Shown: positions 1-7,339, counted from the first letter of the stretch. The stretch is 10,059 nucleotides of DNA from Thiobacillaceae bacterium (GCA_012274165.1 JAAPAA010000370.1:1-10059), one strand, 5' to 3'. The notes: generated from the sequence alone by a model not told the origin. Numbers and translations: made by a program.

Positions 1-2
1 AG

Positions 3-410
3 GGCAAAGGTGCGCGTGGCGGCCATGGCATCGCCGTCATTGGAGACCGTAACTGGGCGATGGTGCTCCCAGCCGTCGGGCTGCCAGTCGTCAACAGTGT
101 CTTCTACTATCCCCAACAGTCCCTTTGGCGAAGGCTGGACCCGGACGGGAAGTCTCGCGTGGTCTACAACAGGTATCAGCGTGTCCTTTTTGCGCTTGGG
201 CCGCTGGAGGCTTCCCGCTCCTATCGAATCGATTCGCCCCGTCTTGACGAGGTGCGCGTGACGCTCGATCCGGCGCGTTTCGATTTCCGACTGACAGGGG
301 GCGAAGCCGTGCTGACCGGTGCGAAAGACGCTCTGGCATTGGCCGGCAATGCCACACTCCAGCCCTCGCACGTTGCGCCGGAATGGACGTTGTTCTCGGT
401 GGTGCGATGA
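3..410 (+). CDS. C-terminal fragment of a probable membrane glycosyltransferase (5' end outside window)
   Basis: An open frame enters from the left edge with no start in view and ends at TGA 408-410, giving 135 residues. The first part has a hydrophobic stretch (MVLPAVGLPVVNSVFYYP, from nt 60), followed by a WRRLDPDG motif and VVYNRYQRVLF, then a roughly 70-residue soluble tail with alternating beta-like stretches. I do not recognise the family from this fragment alone. The style (aromatic YYPQ stretch, then LDP and YNRY) resembles C-terminal extracytoplasmic ends of large multi-pass membrane proteins in O-antigen loci, so a GT-C type glycosyltransferase is plausible by inference. Its stop overlaps the start of the next glycosyltransferase gene in an ATGA, which indicates a shared operon and translational coupling. 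The catalytic part, if there is one, lies off-window, so function stays uncertain. Confidence 0.6.
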   Translation, partial: GKGARGGHGIAVIGDRNWAMVLPAVGLPVVNSVFYYPQQSLWRRLDPDGKSRVVYNRYQRVLFALGPLEASRSYRIDSPRLDEVRVTLDPARFDFRLTGGEAVLTGAKDALALAGNATLQPSHVAPEWTLFSVVR

Positions 411-1453
411 TGTTTCGGAACCCAGTTGTACAGTCGCCGCAGGAAGGGCAGGCCTTGACCACGCGTTTCGTCGACGGATCGCCCCGTGTGGCGGTTGTTA
501 TTCCTGCTTTCCGTGTGAGCCGGCATATCCTGGGTGTGATCCACCAAATTGGGGAAGAAGTGCATCGCATTTATGTGGTTGACGACGCCTGTCCGGAGAA
601 GTCCGGCGACCTCGTTCAGGCGCAGTGCAAGGATCCACGTGTCGTGGTCATCCGGCACGGTGTCAATGGAGGTGTCGGCGCAGCGGTCATCACGGGGTAC
701 AAGGCAGCACTTCAGGATCAGGCCGAGATCATCGTCAAGCTCGACGGTGACGGACAAATGGACCCCGGGCTGGTGCCCGACTTCGTGGCGCCGATCGCTG
801 CGGCGCAGGCCGACTACACGAAGGGCAACCGTTTCTTCGACCTGGAGGGCTTGCAACAAATGCCCCGAATCAGGCTGATCGGCAATGCGGTCCTGTCATT
901 CACGAACAAGATCTCATCGGGATATTGGGATATCTTCGATCCGACCAACGGTTTTACCGCGATCCACGCCAATGTCTTGCGCTGCCTGCCGCTGGAAAAG
1001 ATCGACCGCGGCTATCTTTTCGAGACCGCCTTGCTTTTTCGTCTGAATATCCTGCGCGCTGTGGTCTGGGATATCCCGATGCAGGCGCGCTACGGGGACG
1101 AAAGCAGCAACCTGAAGATATCTCTGGTGGCGCGACAATTGGTTGTCGAACACTTTCGAAACTTTGTGAAGCGTATCTTCTACAATTACTATCTGCGCGA
1201 CGTCTCTATCGCCTCGATTGAACTGCCGCTGGGCCTGTTGGCCGTACTCCTTGGCTGCCTCCTGGGCGGCTACCACTGGCTCCACTCCGCCCGTCTGGGC
1301 GTAGCGACGCCGGCGGGCACCGTGATGTTGGCCACACTTCCGTTGGTCGCCGGGCTGCAGTTGTTGCTCGCCTTCATCCACTATGACATTGCTGCGGTGC
1401 CGAGGCGGCCCCTGCATCTTGCGATGCGTTCGGCGCCGCGCCTGCGTTCGTGA
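407..1453 (+). CDS. Family 2 glycosyltransferase, DPM1/polyprenyl-phosphate type, with two C-terminal TM helices
   Basis: This 348-residue protein has a GT-A domain of family GT2: VVIPAF strand, VVDDAC (D59, D60), the HGVNGGVGAA nucleotide-sugar loop, and a full LDGDGQMD motif (D113, D115) for metal and sugar-nucleotide binding, followed by FDPTNGFTA and YLFETALLFRL. Two hydrophobic segments follow at about residues 271-292 and 303-325. The arrangement matches dolichyl/undecaprenyl-phosphate mannose or glucose transferases, so it probably loads a sugar on undecaprenyl phosphate at the cytoplasmic face; the sugar cannot be read from sequence. Start choice: ATG 407 overlaps the upstream stop as ATGA and follows a GGTGG (399-403); ATG 410 is equally possible, and ATG 383 would add eight residues without conserved content. 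The next gene begins 10 bases after the stop. Confidence 0.9.
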   Translation: MMFRNPVVQSPQEGQALTTRFVDGSPRVAVVIPAFRVSRHILGVIHQIGEEVHRIYVVDDACPEKSGDLVQAQCKDPRVVVIRHGVNGGVGAAVITGYKAALQDQAEIIVKLDGDGQMDPGLVPDFVAPIAAAQADYTKGNRFFDLEGLQQMPRIRLIGNAVLSFTNKISSGYWDIFDPTNGFTAIHANVLRCLPLEKIDRGYLFETALLFRLNILRAVVWDIPMQARYGDESSNLKISLVARQLVVEHFRNFVKRIFYNYYLRDVSIASIELPLGLLAVLLGCLLGGYHWLHSARLGVATPAGTVMLATLPLVAGLQLLLAFIHYDIAAVPRRPLHLAMRSAPRLRS

Positions 1454-1463
1454 GCAGCAGCCT

Positions 1464-1802
1464 GTGGTCAAGTTCATTGCCCTGCTCTGCGTTTGCGGTA
1501 TTTCGAGCGGCCAAATTCTGTTCAAGATGGGCGCGAACGCGTTGGTCGCCAATGGCGGCAGGCTATTCTCGATGGGAGGCGCGATTGTGGCGGCGGCTCT
1601 CGCGCTCTATGGCGTTACGACCCTGGCTTGGATCTGGGTGCTCCAGCGGTCAGACCTGGGCAAGACATATCCGCTCATGGCCTTGGCGTTCATTCTTGTT
1701 CCGGTTGCCAGCCACTATTTTTTCGGGGAAAGTTTCACCTGGCGCTACGCCTTCGGATGTGTGCTGCTTGTGACCGGGATCGTGCTCACATCAGGCACGT
1801 AA
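1464..1802 (+). CDS. Small EamA/DMT-type four-helix membrane protein (ArnE-like, putative lipid-linked sugar flippase subunit)
   Basis: From GTG 1464 this gives 112 residues with four hydrophobic helices at about 3-22, 37-60, 66-87 and 93-110. Visible marks of the drug/metabolite transporter superfamily are GQILFK in helix 1, the TYPLMALAFILVP stretch of helix 3, FFGES between helices 3 and 4, and a GIVLTSG end. Half-size members such as ArnE and ArnF act with undecaprenyl-phosphate-sugar enzymes. Because it sits directly behind a GT2 enzyme that probably makes such a lipid, I infer a flippase role, perhaps as a homodimer; no partner subunit is in view. SMR-type drug export is the alternative. 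The frame is open back to ATG 1383, but those extra residues lie inside the upstream gene and are not membrane-like, so GTG 1464 is preferred. The ribosome binding site is weak. Confidence 0.8.
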   Translation: MVKFIALLCVCGISSGQILFKMGANALVANGGRLFSMGGAIVAAALALYGVTTLAWIWVLQRSDLGKTYPLMALAFILVPVASHYFFGESFTWRYAFGCVLLVTGIVLTSGT

Positions 1803-1855
1803 TTCCGGGCACCGACGCGATGAGACAATTCCGGTCGAATGGAGCGCGCGAGAGC

Positions 1856-2740
1856 ATGAAAATTCTTTTGTTCGGCAAGAGCGGCCAAGTGGGGTGGGAA
1901 CTGCAACGCAGCCTGGCTCCCTTGGGAGATCTGGTCGCTTTGGATCGAACTTCCCAGGGGCTGTGCGCCGACCTGACCGACCTGGACGGCATCGCCAGCA
2001 CGATCAGGGCTGTCAGGCCCCAGGTGATCGTCAACACGGCCGCGTACACCGCTGTCGACCGGGCCGAGAGCGAGCCCGGGCTCTGCGAGACGATCAACAG
2101 CGCCGCGCCGGAGGTGATGGCGGCCGAAGCGGCCCGGATCGGGGCGTGGATGGTTCATTATTCGACCGACTATGTCTTCGATGGGTCGGGTAGCCGTCCC
2201 TGGACCGAAGACAACGTACCCGCGCCTATCAACGTCTATGGCCGTACCAAGGCGGAAGGCGAGCGTCGGTTGGCCGCGGCATGCGCCCAGCATCTCATTT
2301 TCCGGACAAGCTGGGTCTATGCCGATCGCGGTGCCAATTTCCTCCGGACAATGCTGCGGCTGGCCCAGGAGAGGGACCACCTTTCAGTCGTGGACGACCA
2401 GTGGGGCGCGCCGACCGGCGCCGCACTGATTGCCGACGTCACGGCCCACGCCTTGCGCTCGGCCGTCCAGCGGGAAGGCCTGAGCGGGCTGTATCACCTC
2501 ACCGCCCAGGGCGAAACCACCTGGTACGGTTATGCTCGGCACTTGATTGCGGCCGCGCAGGCTTTGGGATTGCCGGTGAAAGCCACGTTGCGGGCCATCC
2601 CGTCGAGCGCTTATCCCACCGCTGCGCCGCGCCCTCATAATTCGAGACTGAACAACAGCAAACTGGAAAAGGCGTTCGGGCTGCAGCTCCCTCCCTGGCA
2701 ACCGGGGGTGGAGCGGGTGGTGGCGAGCGGCGGCCGGTGA
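1856..2740 (+). CDS. rfbD: dTDP-4-dehydrorhamnose reductase
   Basis: RfbD/RmlD reduces dTDP-4-dehydro-L-rhamnose to dTDP-L-rhamnose with NAD(P)H, the last step of the pathway, in the cytoplasm. The 294-residue product has the usual family length. It starts with a Rossmann fold signature, MKILLFGKSGQVGWEL, and has VNTAAYTAVDRAE, STDYVFDG, INVYGRTKAEGE and FRTSWVYA. The catalytic triad of the extended SDR family falls at T104, Y128 and K132, the same numbering I recall for Salmonella RmlD, which supports start ATG 1856. An in-frame ATG at 1820 would add twelve residues with no family match. Fifty-three non-coding bases separate it from the EamA-like gene. It opens a D-A-C set of rhamnose genes without rfbB. 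Confidence 0.97.
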   Translation: MKILLFGKSGQVGWELQRSLAPLGDLVALDRTSQGLCADLTDLDGIASTIRAVRPQVIVNTAAYTAVDRAESEPGLCETINSAAPEVMAAEAARIGAWMVHYSTDYVFDGSGSRPWTEDNVPAPINVYGRTKAEGERRLAAACAQHLIFRTSWVYADRGANFLRTMLRLAQERDHLSVVDDQWGAPTGAALIADVTAHALRSAVQREGLSGLYHLTAQGETTWYGYARHLIAAAQALGLPVKATLRAIPSSAYPTAAPRPHNSRLNNSKLEKAFGLQLPPWQPGVERVVASGGR

Positions 2741-2794
2741 GCCATCTCCAGGCCCGGCCCCGATGAGGGGGTGGGCAGCACTTCGGATCCGACA

Positions 2795-3667
2795 ATGACA
2801 TCTCGAAAAGGCATCATCCTCGCGGGCGGCTCCGGTACGCGGCTGCACCCGGCGACGCTCGCCATCAGCAAGCAATTGCTGCCGGTGTATGACAAGCCCA
2901 TGATCTATTACCCGTTGAGTACGCTCATGCTGGCGGGGATCCGGGACGTGCTGGTCATCAGCACGCCGCAAGACACCCCGCGCTTCGCGGAATTGCTGGG
3001 CGACGGGTCGCAATGGGGAATTCATATCCGGTATGCGGTCCAGCCCAGTCCGGACGGATTGGCCCAGGCCTTCCTGATTGGCGCCGATTTCGTAGGGCAG
3101 TCACCCAGCGCACTGGTATTGGGCGATAACCTTTTTTATGGTCATGATTTCGCCCATTTGCTGTCCAGCGCCGATGGACAATCAGATCGAGCGACGGTGT
3201 TCGCCTACCACGTCAGCGATCCCCATCGCTATGGGGTGGTGGCGTTCGACGGCCGCGGAAAGGCCAGCAGCATCGAAGAAAAGCCGGTCAACCCCAAGAG
3301 CAGCTTCGCGGTGACAGGCTTGTATTTCTACGACAACCAGGTGGTCGACATCGCGCGCTCAGTCAGACCCAGCCCAAGGGGGGAACTGGAGATCACTTCA
3401 GTGAACCAGATCTACCTGGAGCAGGGACGGCTCAATGTCCAGGTGATGCAGCGCGGCTATGCATGGCTCGACACCGGAACCCATGCAAGTCTGCTTGAAG
3501 CGAGTCAGTTCATTGCGACCCTTGAGCATCGGCAAGGCCTGAAGATCGGCTGCCCGGAGGAGATCGCCTGGCGCTCCGGTTTCATCTCGTCGGAGCAACT
3601 GCAGGTCGTCGCCCGCCCCCTGGCCAAGACGGGCTACGGCCAGTATCTGCTCCACCTGCTCAAGTAA
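2795..3667 (+). CDS. rfbA: Glucose-1-phosphate thymidylyltransferase
   Basis: RfbA/RmlA joins dTTP and glucose-1-phosphate to give dTDP-glucose and pyrophosphate, feeding both the rhamnose branch and the amino-sugar branch encoded downstream. The 290-residue protein has normal length. Visible motifs are the nucleotide-binding GGSGTRL (11-17), ISKQLLPVYDKPMIYYPL (catalytic lysine about K26), LVLGDNLFYGHD with metal ligand D111, IEEKP (161-164), PKSSFAVTGLYFYDN, and AWLDTGTH with the second metal ligand D226. ATG 2795 is chosen because it gives the standard N-terminus MTSRKGIILAGG and has a GGATC about six bases upstream; a GTG at 2771 would add eight residues and sits too close to its GAGGGG. 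It lies 54 bases after rfbD in the same direction. Confidence 0.97.
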   Translation: MTSRKGIILAGGSGTRLHPATLAISKQLLPVYDKPMIYYPLSTLMLAGIRDVLVISTPQDTPRFAELLGDGSQWGIHIRYAVQPSPDGLAQAFLIGADFVGQSPSALVLGDNLFYGHDFAHLLSSADGQSDRATVFAYHVSDPHRYGVVAFDGRGKASSIEEKPVNPKSSFAVTGLYFYDNQVVDIARSVRPSPRGELEITSVNQIYLEQGRLNVQVMQRGYAWLDTGTHASLLEASQFIATLEHRQGLKIGCPEEIAWRSGFISSEQLQVVARPLAKTGYGQYLLHLLK

Positions 3668-3717
3668 ACGGCCACGCCGCGTGGGCTTCGACAGTCCGCT
3701 GGGCACCTGGTACTTAC

Positions 3718-4263
3718 ATGAAACTAACCCGCACCGCCATTCCCGACGTTCTGGTCCTTCAGCCCCGGGTCTTCAAGGATTCGCGTGGACATTTTTTCGA
3801 AAGCTACAACCGAAAGGCTTTCGCCAAAGCCACCGGTCTGGAAGTTGAGTTTGTGCAGGACAATCAGAGCCTCAGCGCCAGGGGCGTGCTGCGTGGTTTG
3901 CACTACCAGATCGCGCAGCCGCAAGGCAAGCTGGTGCGCGTCGGCGCCGGGACGATCTTCGACGTCGCGGTCGATCTTCGCCGGCAGTCTCCGACCTTTG
4001 GCCGCTGGGTTGGCGTTGAACTGAGCAGCATCAATTTCCTGCAAATGTGGGTGCCCGCAGGATTTGCACACGGATTTCTCGTGACCAGCGATTCGGCCGA
4101 AGTGATCTACAAGACGACGGATTACTACGCGCCGGCGCACGAACGTTGTTTGCGATGGGACGACCCCACCTTGTCCATTGAGTGGCCTAGACTCGACATT
4201 GCACCCGTCGTTTCCGGCAAGGACGCCAGCGGAGCCACGCTGGACCAGGCCGAGCTGATGTAG
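3718..4263 (+). CDS. rfbC: dTDP-4-dehydrorhamnose 3,5-epimerase
   Basis: RfbC/RmlC epimerises dTDP-4-keto-6-deoxy-D-glucose at C3 and C5 to give dTDP-4-dehydro-L-rhamnose, the substrate of RfbD. The 181-residue protein is of typical length and has a cupin (jelly-roll) pattern: DSRGHFFESYN, FVQDNQSLSARGVLRGLHYQ with the base H62, QGKLVRV with K71, PAGFAHGF, and YKTTDYYAP. The His-Asp dyad would be H62 with D169 (SGKDASG), a spacing matching the known enzymes. Its substrate is the same branch-point intermediate used by the ketoisomerase domain at 6383-7339. ATG 3718 gives the normal N-terminus MKLTRTAIPDV; the ribosome binding site is weak. Fifty non-coding bases separate it from rfbA. Confidence 0.97.
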   Translation: MKLTRTAIPDVLVLQPRVFKDSRGHFFESYNRKAFAKATGLEVEFVQDNQSLSARGVLRGLHYQIAQPQGKLVRVGAGTIFDVAVDLRRQSPTFGRWVGVELSSINFLQMWVPAGFAHGFLVTSDSAEVIYKTTDYYAPAHERCLRWDDPTLSIEWPRLDIAPVVSGKDASGATLDQAELM

Positions 4264-4305
4264 CACGGACCCGGCTCTTGCAATGCATGACAGGCGCAAT
4301 TGAGC

Positions 4306-5433
4306 ATGAGTGAAAGAAAGCCCATGATTCCGATCTTTTCGGCTGTCGCGGCCAACCGGGGCATCGATCTCGCCGCGGCGGTGACGCGCGTCCTGGATAG
4401 CCACTGGTACGTACTGGGCACGGAAGTGGCCCAGTTCGAATCAGAGTTTGCCGGCTATATCGGTGTCGGACACTGCATTTCCGTCGCCAATGGAACCGAT
4501 GCGCTGGAGCTTGGGCTGAAGGCATTGGGCGTTGGTCCCGGCGATGCCGTGGTTTGCGTGGCGAACGCCGGGTTTTACGGGAGCACCGCCGCTCGTTCAG
4601 TCGGAGCCATTCCGATGTACGTTGATGTGGACCCTGTCACTCTGACGATGTCGCCGCCGGCTTTGGCGGACGCGCTGGTTGGCCGTCCCGCCGCTGTCAT
4701 CGTCACTCACCTGTACGGCCAACTGGCCGATCTGGACCCCATCGTCGCGATGTGCCGTTCTGCGAAGGTTCCTCTCATCGAGGACTGCGCCCAGGCCCAC
4801 GGTGCCAGTCGCGATGGCAAGATGGCGGGAAGCTTTGCAGATATCGGTTGTTTCAGCTTCTACCCTACCAAGAATCTGGGGGCGATCGGCGACGGCGGTG
4901 CAATCGTCACCCGCAACGGCGAAGTTGCATCGCGCCTGCGCACGCTGCGTCAGTACGGCTGGTCGAGCAAGTACGAGGTCGCGCTTCAGGGCGGCCGCAA
5001 CAGCCGGCTGGACGAAATCCAGGCGGCAGTGTTGCGTCAGAAGCTTCCGGAATTGAACCGCCAGAACACGGAGAGGCGGAACATCGCCCTTCGCTACAAC
5101 GAGGCGTTTTCGCAATTGCCACTGCGGTGTCCGTCCTCTACGGCCGAAGATTTTGCCGCGCACCTGTATGTCGTCCGCACTCCGCGGCGCGAAGCATTGA
5201 GGTCCCATTTGCGGGAACATGGCGTCGCAACCGATGTGCATTACCCCATACCGGACACCCGGCAACCGGCATACGCGCCTTCGGGCGCATTGCAGACACT
5301 GCCCGTGACGGAAGCCGCATCCGGCGAAGTGGTGTCTCTCCCCTGCTTCCCCGGTATGACGGCGGCCGAGGTTGCCCATGTCATTGCGGGGGTGCGGTCC
5401 TTCTTTGCCATCCACGGGGCCGCGAAGTGCTGA
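4306..5433 (+). CDS. DegT/DnrJ/EryC1-family sugar-nucleotide 3-aminotransferase (FdtB/QdtB/WxcK type)
   Basis: A PLP-dependent, fold-type I aminotransferase of 375 residues, normal for the family. Marks are VANGTDALELGLKALGVGPGD, IEDCAQAHGA (D160 pairs with the PLP ring nitrogen, Q163 stacks on it), FSFYPTKNLGAIGDGGA with PLP lysine K189, and NSRLDEIQAAVLRQKL. Members of this branch aminate C3 of dTDP-3-keto-6-deoxyhexoses using glutamate. That role is supported here by the ketoisomerase/acetyltransferase gene two genes downstream, which would make its substrate and acylate its product, so dTDP-Fuc3N or dTDP-Qui3N is the likely product. Amination at C4 (perosamine or viosamine type) is the alternative if context is ignored. 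ATG 4306 is used; ATG 4324 (MIPIFSAV), preceded by a purine-rich AAAGAAAG, is equally credible. Its end overlaps the next gene by seven bases. Confidence 0.93.
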   Translation: MSERKPMIPIFSAVAANRGIDLAAAVTRVLDSHWYVLGTEVAQFESEFAGYIGVGHCISVANGTDALELGLKALGVGPGDAVVCVANAGFYGSTAARSVGAIPMYVDVDPVTLTMSPPALADALVGRPAAVIVTHLYGQLADLDPIVAMCRSAKVPLIEDCAQAHGASRDGKMAGSFADIGCFSFYPTKNLGAIGDGGAIVTRNGEVASRLRTLRQYGWSSKYEVALQGGRNSRLDEIQAAVLRQKLPELNRQNTERRNIALRYNEAFSQLPLRCPSSTAEDFAAHLYVVRTPRREALRSHLREHGVATDVHYPIPDTRQPAYAPSGALQTLPVTEAASGEVVSLPCFPGMTAAEVAHVIAGVRSFFAIHGAAKC

Positions 5434-6386
5434 CGTTGATCGTTCCCGTCTATCGCAACGAAGGGTCCCTGCCTGACCTGCTCAATGCAGTCGCAGACCT
5501 GTCCAGGCGTGCGGAAGGCGGCTTGGAGACGGTGTTCGTGGTTGATGGCAGCCCGGATGGCTGCTACGAAATCCTGCGACGCGAACTGCCATTGCGCCAG
5601 TTTCGCTCCCAACTGATGCTTCTGTCGCGGAATTTCGGCTCCTTTGCGGCTATCCGGGCGGGGCTGGCACATGGCGATGGCGAATACTTTGCCGTGATGG
5701 CCGCTGACCTGCAGGAGCCTCCTGAACTTATCCTGAGGATGGGAGACGTTCTCAGAGCCGGGGACGTCGACGTCGTGGTCGGGATTCGAGAGGGAAGACA
5801 CGACCCGCTGATAAGTCGTTTCTTCGCAAAGGTCTTCTGGGGTCTGTATCGCCGCTATGTCGTTCCGGAGATGCCTGCCGGAGGGGTCGACGTCTTCGGA
5901 TGCAACCGGCCGTTCCGCGACACGCTGCTGAAGATGCAGGAGAGCCACAGCTCCCTTGTGGCCCAGATATTCTGGCTTGGGTTCCGACGCAAAACAATAT
6001 CTTACGTGCGGCAAGCGCGTCAGCATGGCGCGTCTGCCTGGACCGTGCGGAAAAAGATCAACTACCTGATGGACAGTGTGTTTTCCTTCACGGACCTACC
6101 TATCCGGCTATTGATGCGCACCGGCGCCGCGGGTGCGATTCTGGCAGCGTTATTTGGGCTCATCGTTGCGGCGGCCAGGCTTTCAGGATCGATCAAGGTG
6201 CCGGGCTATGCGATGACGGTGATCCTGATCGTATTTTTTTCGGCCGTGAATCTGCTCAGCCTTGGAATCGTCGGATCGTATGCTTGGCGGGCTTACGAAA
6301 ACACCAAGGGTCGGCCGCTGGCCGTGGCGCTCGCGATCCAGAGGTTTGGGGTCGGTGGCGAAAGCGACAGGGAATTCAAAACATGA
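5427..6386 (+). CDS. GtrB/CsbB-type family 2 glycosyltransferase with two C-terminal TM helices
   Basis: This 319-residue protein begins at GTG 5427 inside the end of the aminotransferase gene, the only start that keeps the first GT2 strand (LTLIVPVYRNEGSLP) whole. The family motifs are FVVDGSPDG (D40), LSRNFGSFAAIRAGL, ADLQEPPE (94-100) and GASAWTVRKKINYLMDS (201-217), followed by membrane helices at about 232-251 and 261-284 and a short basic tail. The layout is that of bactoprenol-phosphate glucosyl transferases (GtrB, CsbB) and the GT next to wxc/fdt sugar genes. I infer that it transfers the 3-acylamino-3,6-dideoxyhexose made by its neighbours to undecaprenyl phosphate. The usual DxD is AAD here (A92, A93, D94), and the typical SK of the late motif is SA. 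The stop overlaps the next start as ATGA. Confidence 0.9.
   Translation: MLTLIVPVYRNEGSLPDLLNAVADLSRRAEGGLETVFVVDGSPDGCYEILRRELPLRQFRSQLMLLSRNFGSFAAIRAGLAHGDGEYFAVMAADLQEPPELILRMGDVLRAGDVDVVVGIREGRHDPLISRFFAKVFWGLYRRYVVPEMPAGGVDVFGCNRPFRDTLLKMQESHSSLVAQIFWLGFRRKTISYVRQARQHGASAWTVRKKINYLMDSVFSFTDLPIRLLMRTGAAGAILAALFGLIVAAARLSGSIKVPGYAMTVILIVFFSAVNLLSLGIVGSYAWRAYENTKGRPLAVALAIQRFGVGGESDREFKT
6369..6373 (+). promoter_or_regulatory. Ribosome binding site of the acetyltransferase/ketoisomerase gene
   Basis: AGGGA lies nine bases before ATG 6383 and is one of the clearer Shine-Dalgarno matches in the window. It fixes ATG 6383 as the start and shows this gene can load ribosomes itself, although its ATG also overlaps the upstream TGA. 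Confidence 0.55.
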
Positions 6387-7339
6387 GTGACTGGTTTGTC
6401 CACCCCAACTCGCTGTGCGAGAGCAAGGCCATCGGTGCCGGTACACGGATTTGGGCATTCGTGCACGTGCTGCCTGCCGCAGTGATCGGGGCAGACTGCA
6501 ATATCTGTGATCACGTCTTCATTGAGAACGACGTGGTGGTAGGCGACCGGGTCACCGTGAAGTGCGGAGTGCAACTGTGGGATGGCGTGCGGCTGGAGAA
6601 CGATGTGTTCATCGGGCCCAACGCTACTTTTACCAACGACATTTTTCCGCGCAGCCGGAAGCGGCCGGAGACCTTTGCCAAGACCCTGGTCCGGGCGGGC
6701 GCCTCGATCGGTGCCAATGCCACGATTCTGCCGGGCGTCACCATCGGCGCCGGGTCCATGGTGGCGGCCGGTGCGGTCGTGACGCGTTCGGTGCCTCCTA
6801 ACGCCGTGGTGGCGGGCAATCCTGCAAAGATAACCGGCTACGTGGACACCCCGGGTCATCATGCGCCGATAAGGCAGCCCGCGTCCGATGCCGGAAAGGT
6901 GCATGCCACGTCGGTGCGAGGGGTCACGCTGCACGACCTTCATCATGTGCAGGATATGCGGGGCAACCTGTCTGCGGGAGAACTCGGCACGGACGTTCCT
7001 TTCCAGGCCAAGCGCTACTTCATGGTCTACGACGTGCCGAGCATCGAGGTGAGAGGGGAGCACGCGCACCTGCGCTGCGCCCAGTTTCTGCTGGCGGTCA
7101 GGGGCAGTGTTCGCGTGGTGGCCGACGATGGCCGCAGCCGCGAGGAATTCCTGCTGGACCGCCCGACGCTCGGCCTGTATCTGCCGCCCCTGACCTGGGG
7201 CATCCAATACCGCTATACCCGCGACGCCGTGCTGATGGTGCTTGCATCCGAGCACTACGATGCCAGCGACTATGTGCGTGATTACGACCTGTTCCTGAAG
7301 CTCGCGCGTCCCGCCGGAATTGACTGTGGAAAGGATTGA
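6383..7339 (+). CDS. wxcM: Bifunctional sugar N-acyltransferase / dTDP-4-keto-6-deoxyglucose 3,4-ketoisomerase (WxcM/FdtD-like)
   Basis: The 318-residue protein has two domains. Residues about 10-155 form a left-handed beta-helix of hexapeptide repeats (IGAGTRIWAFVHV, IGADCNICDHVFIENDVVVGD, GVQLWDGV, FIGPNATFTNDIFPRS, AGASIGANATILPGVTIGAG, GNPAKITGY), typical of QdtC/FdtC-type acetyl-CoA-dependent N-acetyltransferases. Residues about 180-312 form a cupin 3,4-ketoisomerase of the FdtA/QdtA family, with RGEHAH (catalytic H227, H229), QFLLAVRGSVRVV, PTLGLYLPPLTWG and LASEHYDASDYVRDYD. The fused layout is known from Xanthomonas WxcM and Shewanella FdtD. Together with the upstream aminotransferase it completes synthesis of dTDP-Fuc3NAc or dTDP-Qui3NAc in the cytoplasm. 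R193, at the position of the FdtA arginine as I remember it, leans towards the galacto product (Fuc3N), but G273 occupies the second specificity site, so the product is unsettled. Confidence 0.93.
   Translation: MSDWFVHPNSLCESKAIGAGTRIWAFVHVLPAAVIGADCNICDHVFIENDVVVGDRVTVKCGVQLWDGVRLENDVFIGPNATFTNDIFPRSRKRPETFAKTLVRAGASIGANATILPGVTIGAGSMVAAGAVVTRSVPPNAVVAGNPAKITGYVDTPGHHAPIRQPASDAGKVHATSVRGVTLHDLHHVQDMRGNLSAGELGTDVPFQAKRYFMVYDVPSIEVRGEHAHLRCAQFLLAVRGSVRVVADDGRSREEFLLDRPTLGLYLPPLTWGIQYRYTRDAVLMVLASEHYDASDYVRDYDLFLKLARPAGIDCGKD

Noticed and set aside
221..859. Long minus-strand open frames opposite the genes (also 914-1552, 3724-4404, 4597-5415, 6293-7420, 8706-9428)
   Set aside because: They lie fully antisense to well-supported genes, show no family motifs and are rich in Arg, His and Pro, as expected for shadow frames in GC-rich DNA.
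1493..1855. In-frame 5' extension of rfbD back to position 1493, and of the glycosyltransferase at 5427 back to 4752
   Set aside because: The extensions run through other genes in the wrong frame and encode low-complexity sequence without family content; the conserved N-termini begin at 1856 and 5427.
3671..3686. Short inverted repeat CCACG-CCG-CGTGG just after the rfbA stop, a possible terminator
   Set aside because: The stem is only five perfect pairs with a three-base loop, no T tract follows, and rfbC starts about 30 bases later in the same operon direction.
4264..4305. Gap between rfbC and the aminotransferase as a site for a separate promoter
   Set aside because: Only 42 bases, and I see no convincing -35/-10 pair or operator; a promoter cannot be excluded but is not supported.
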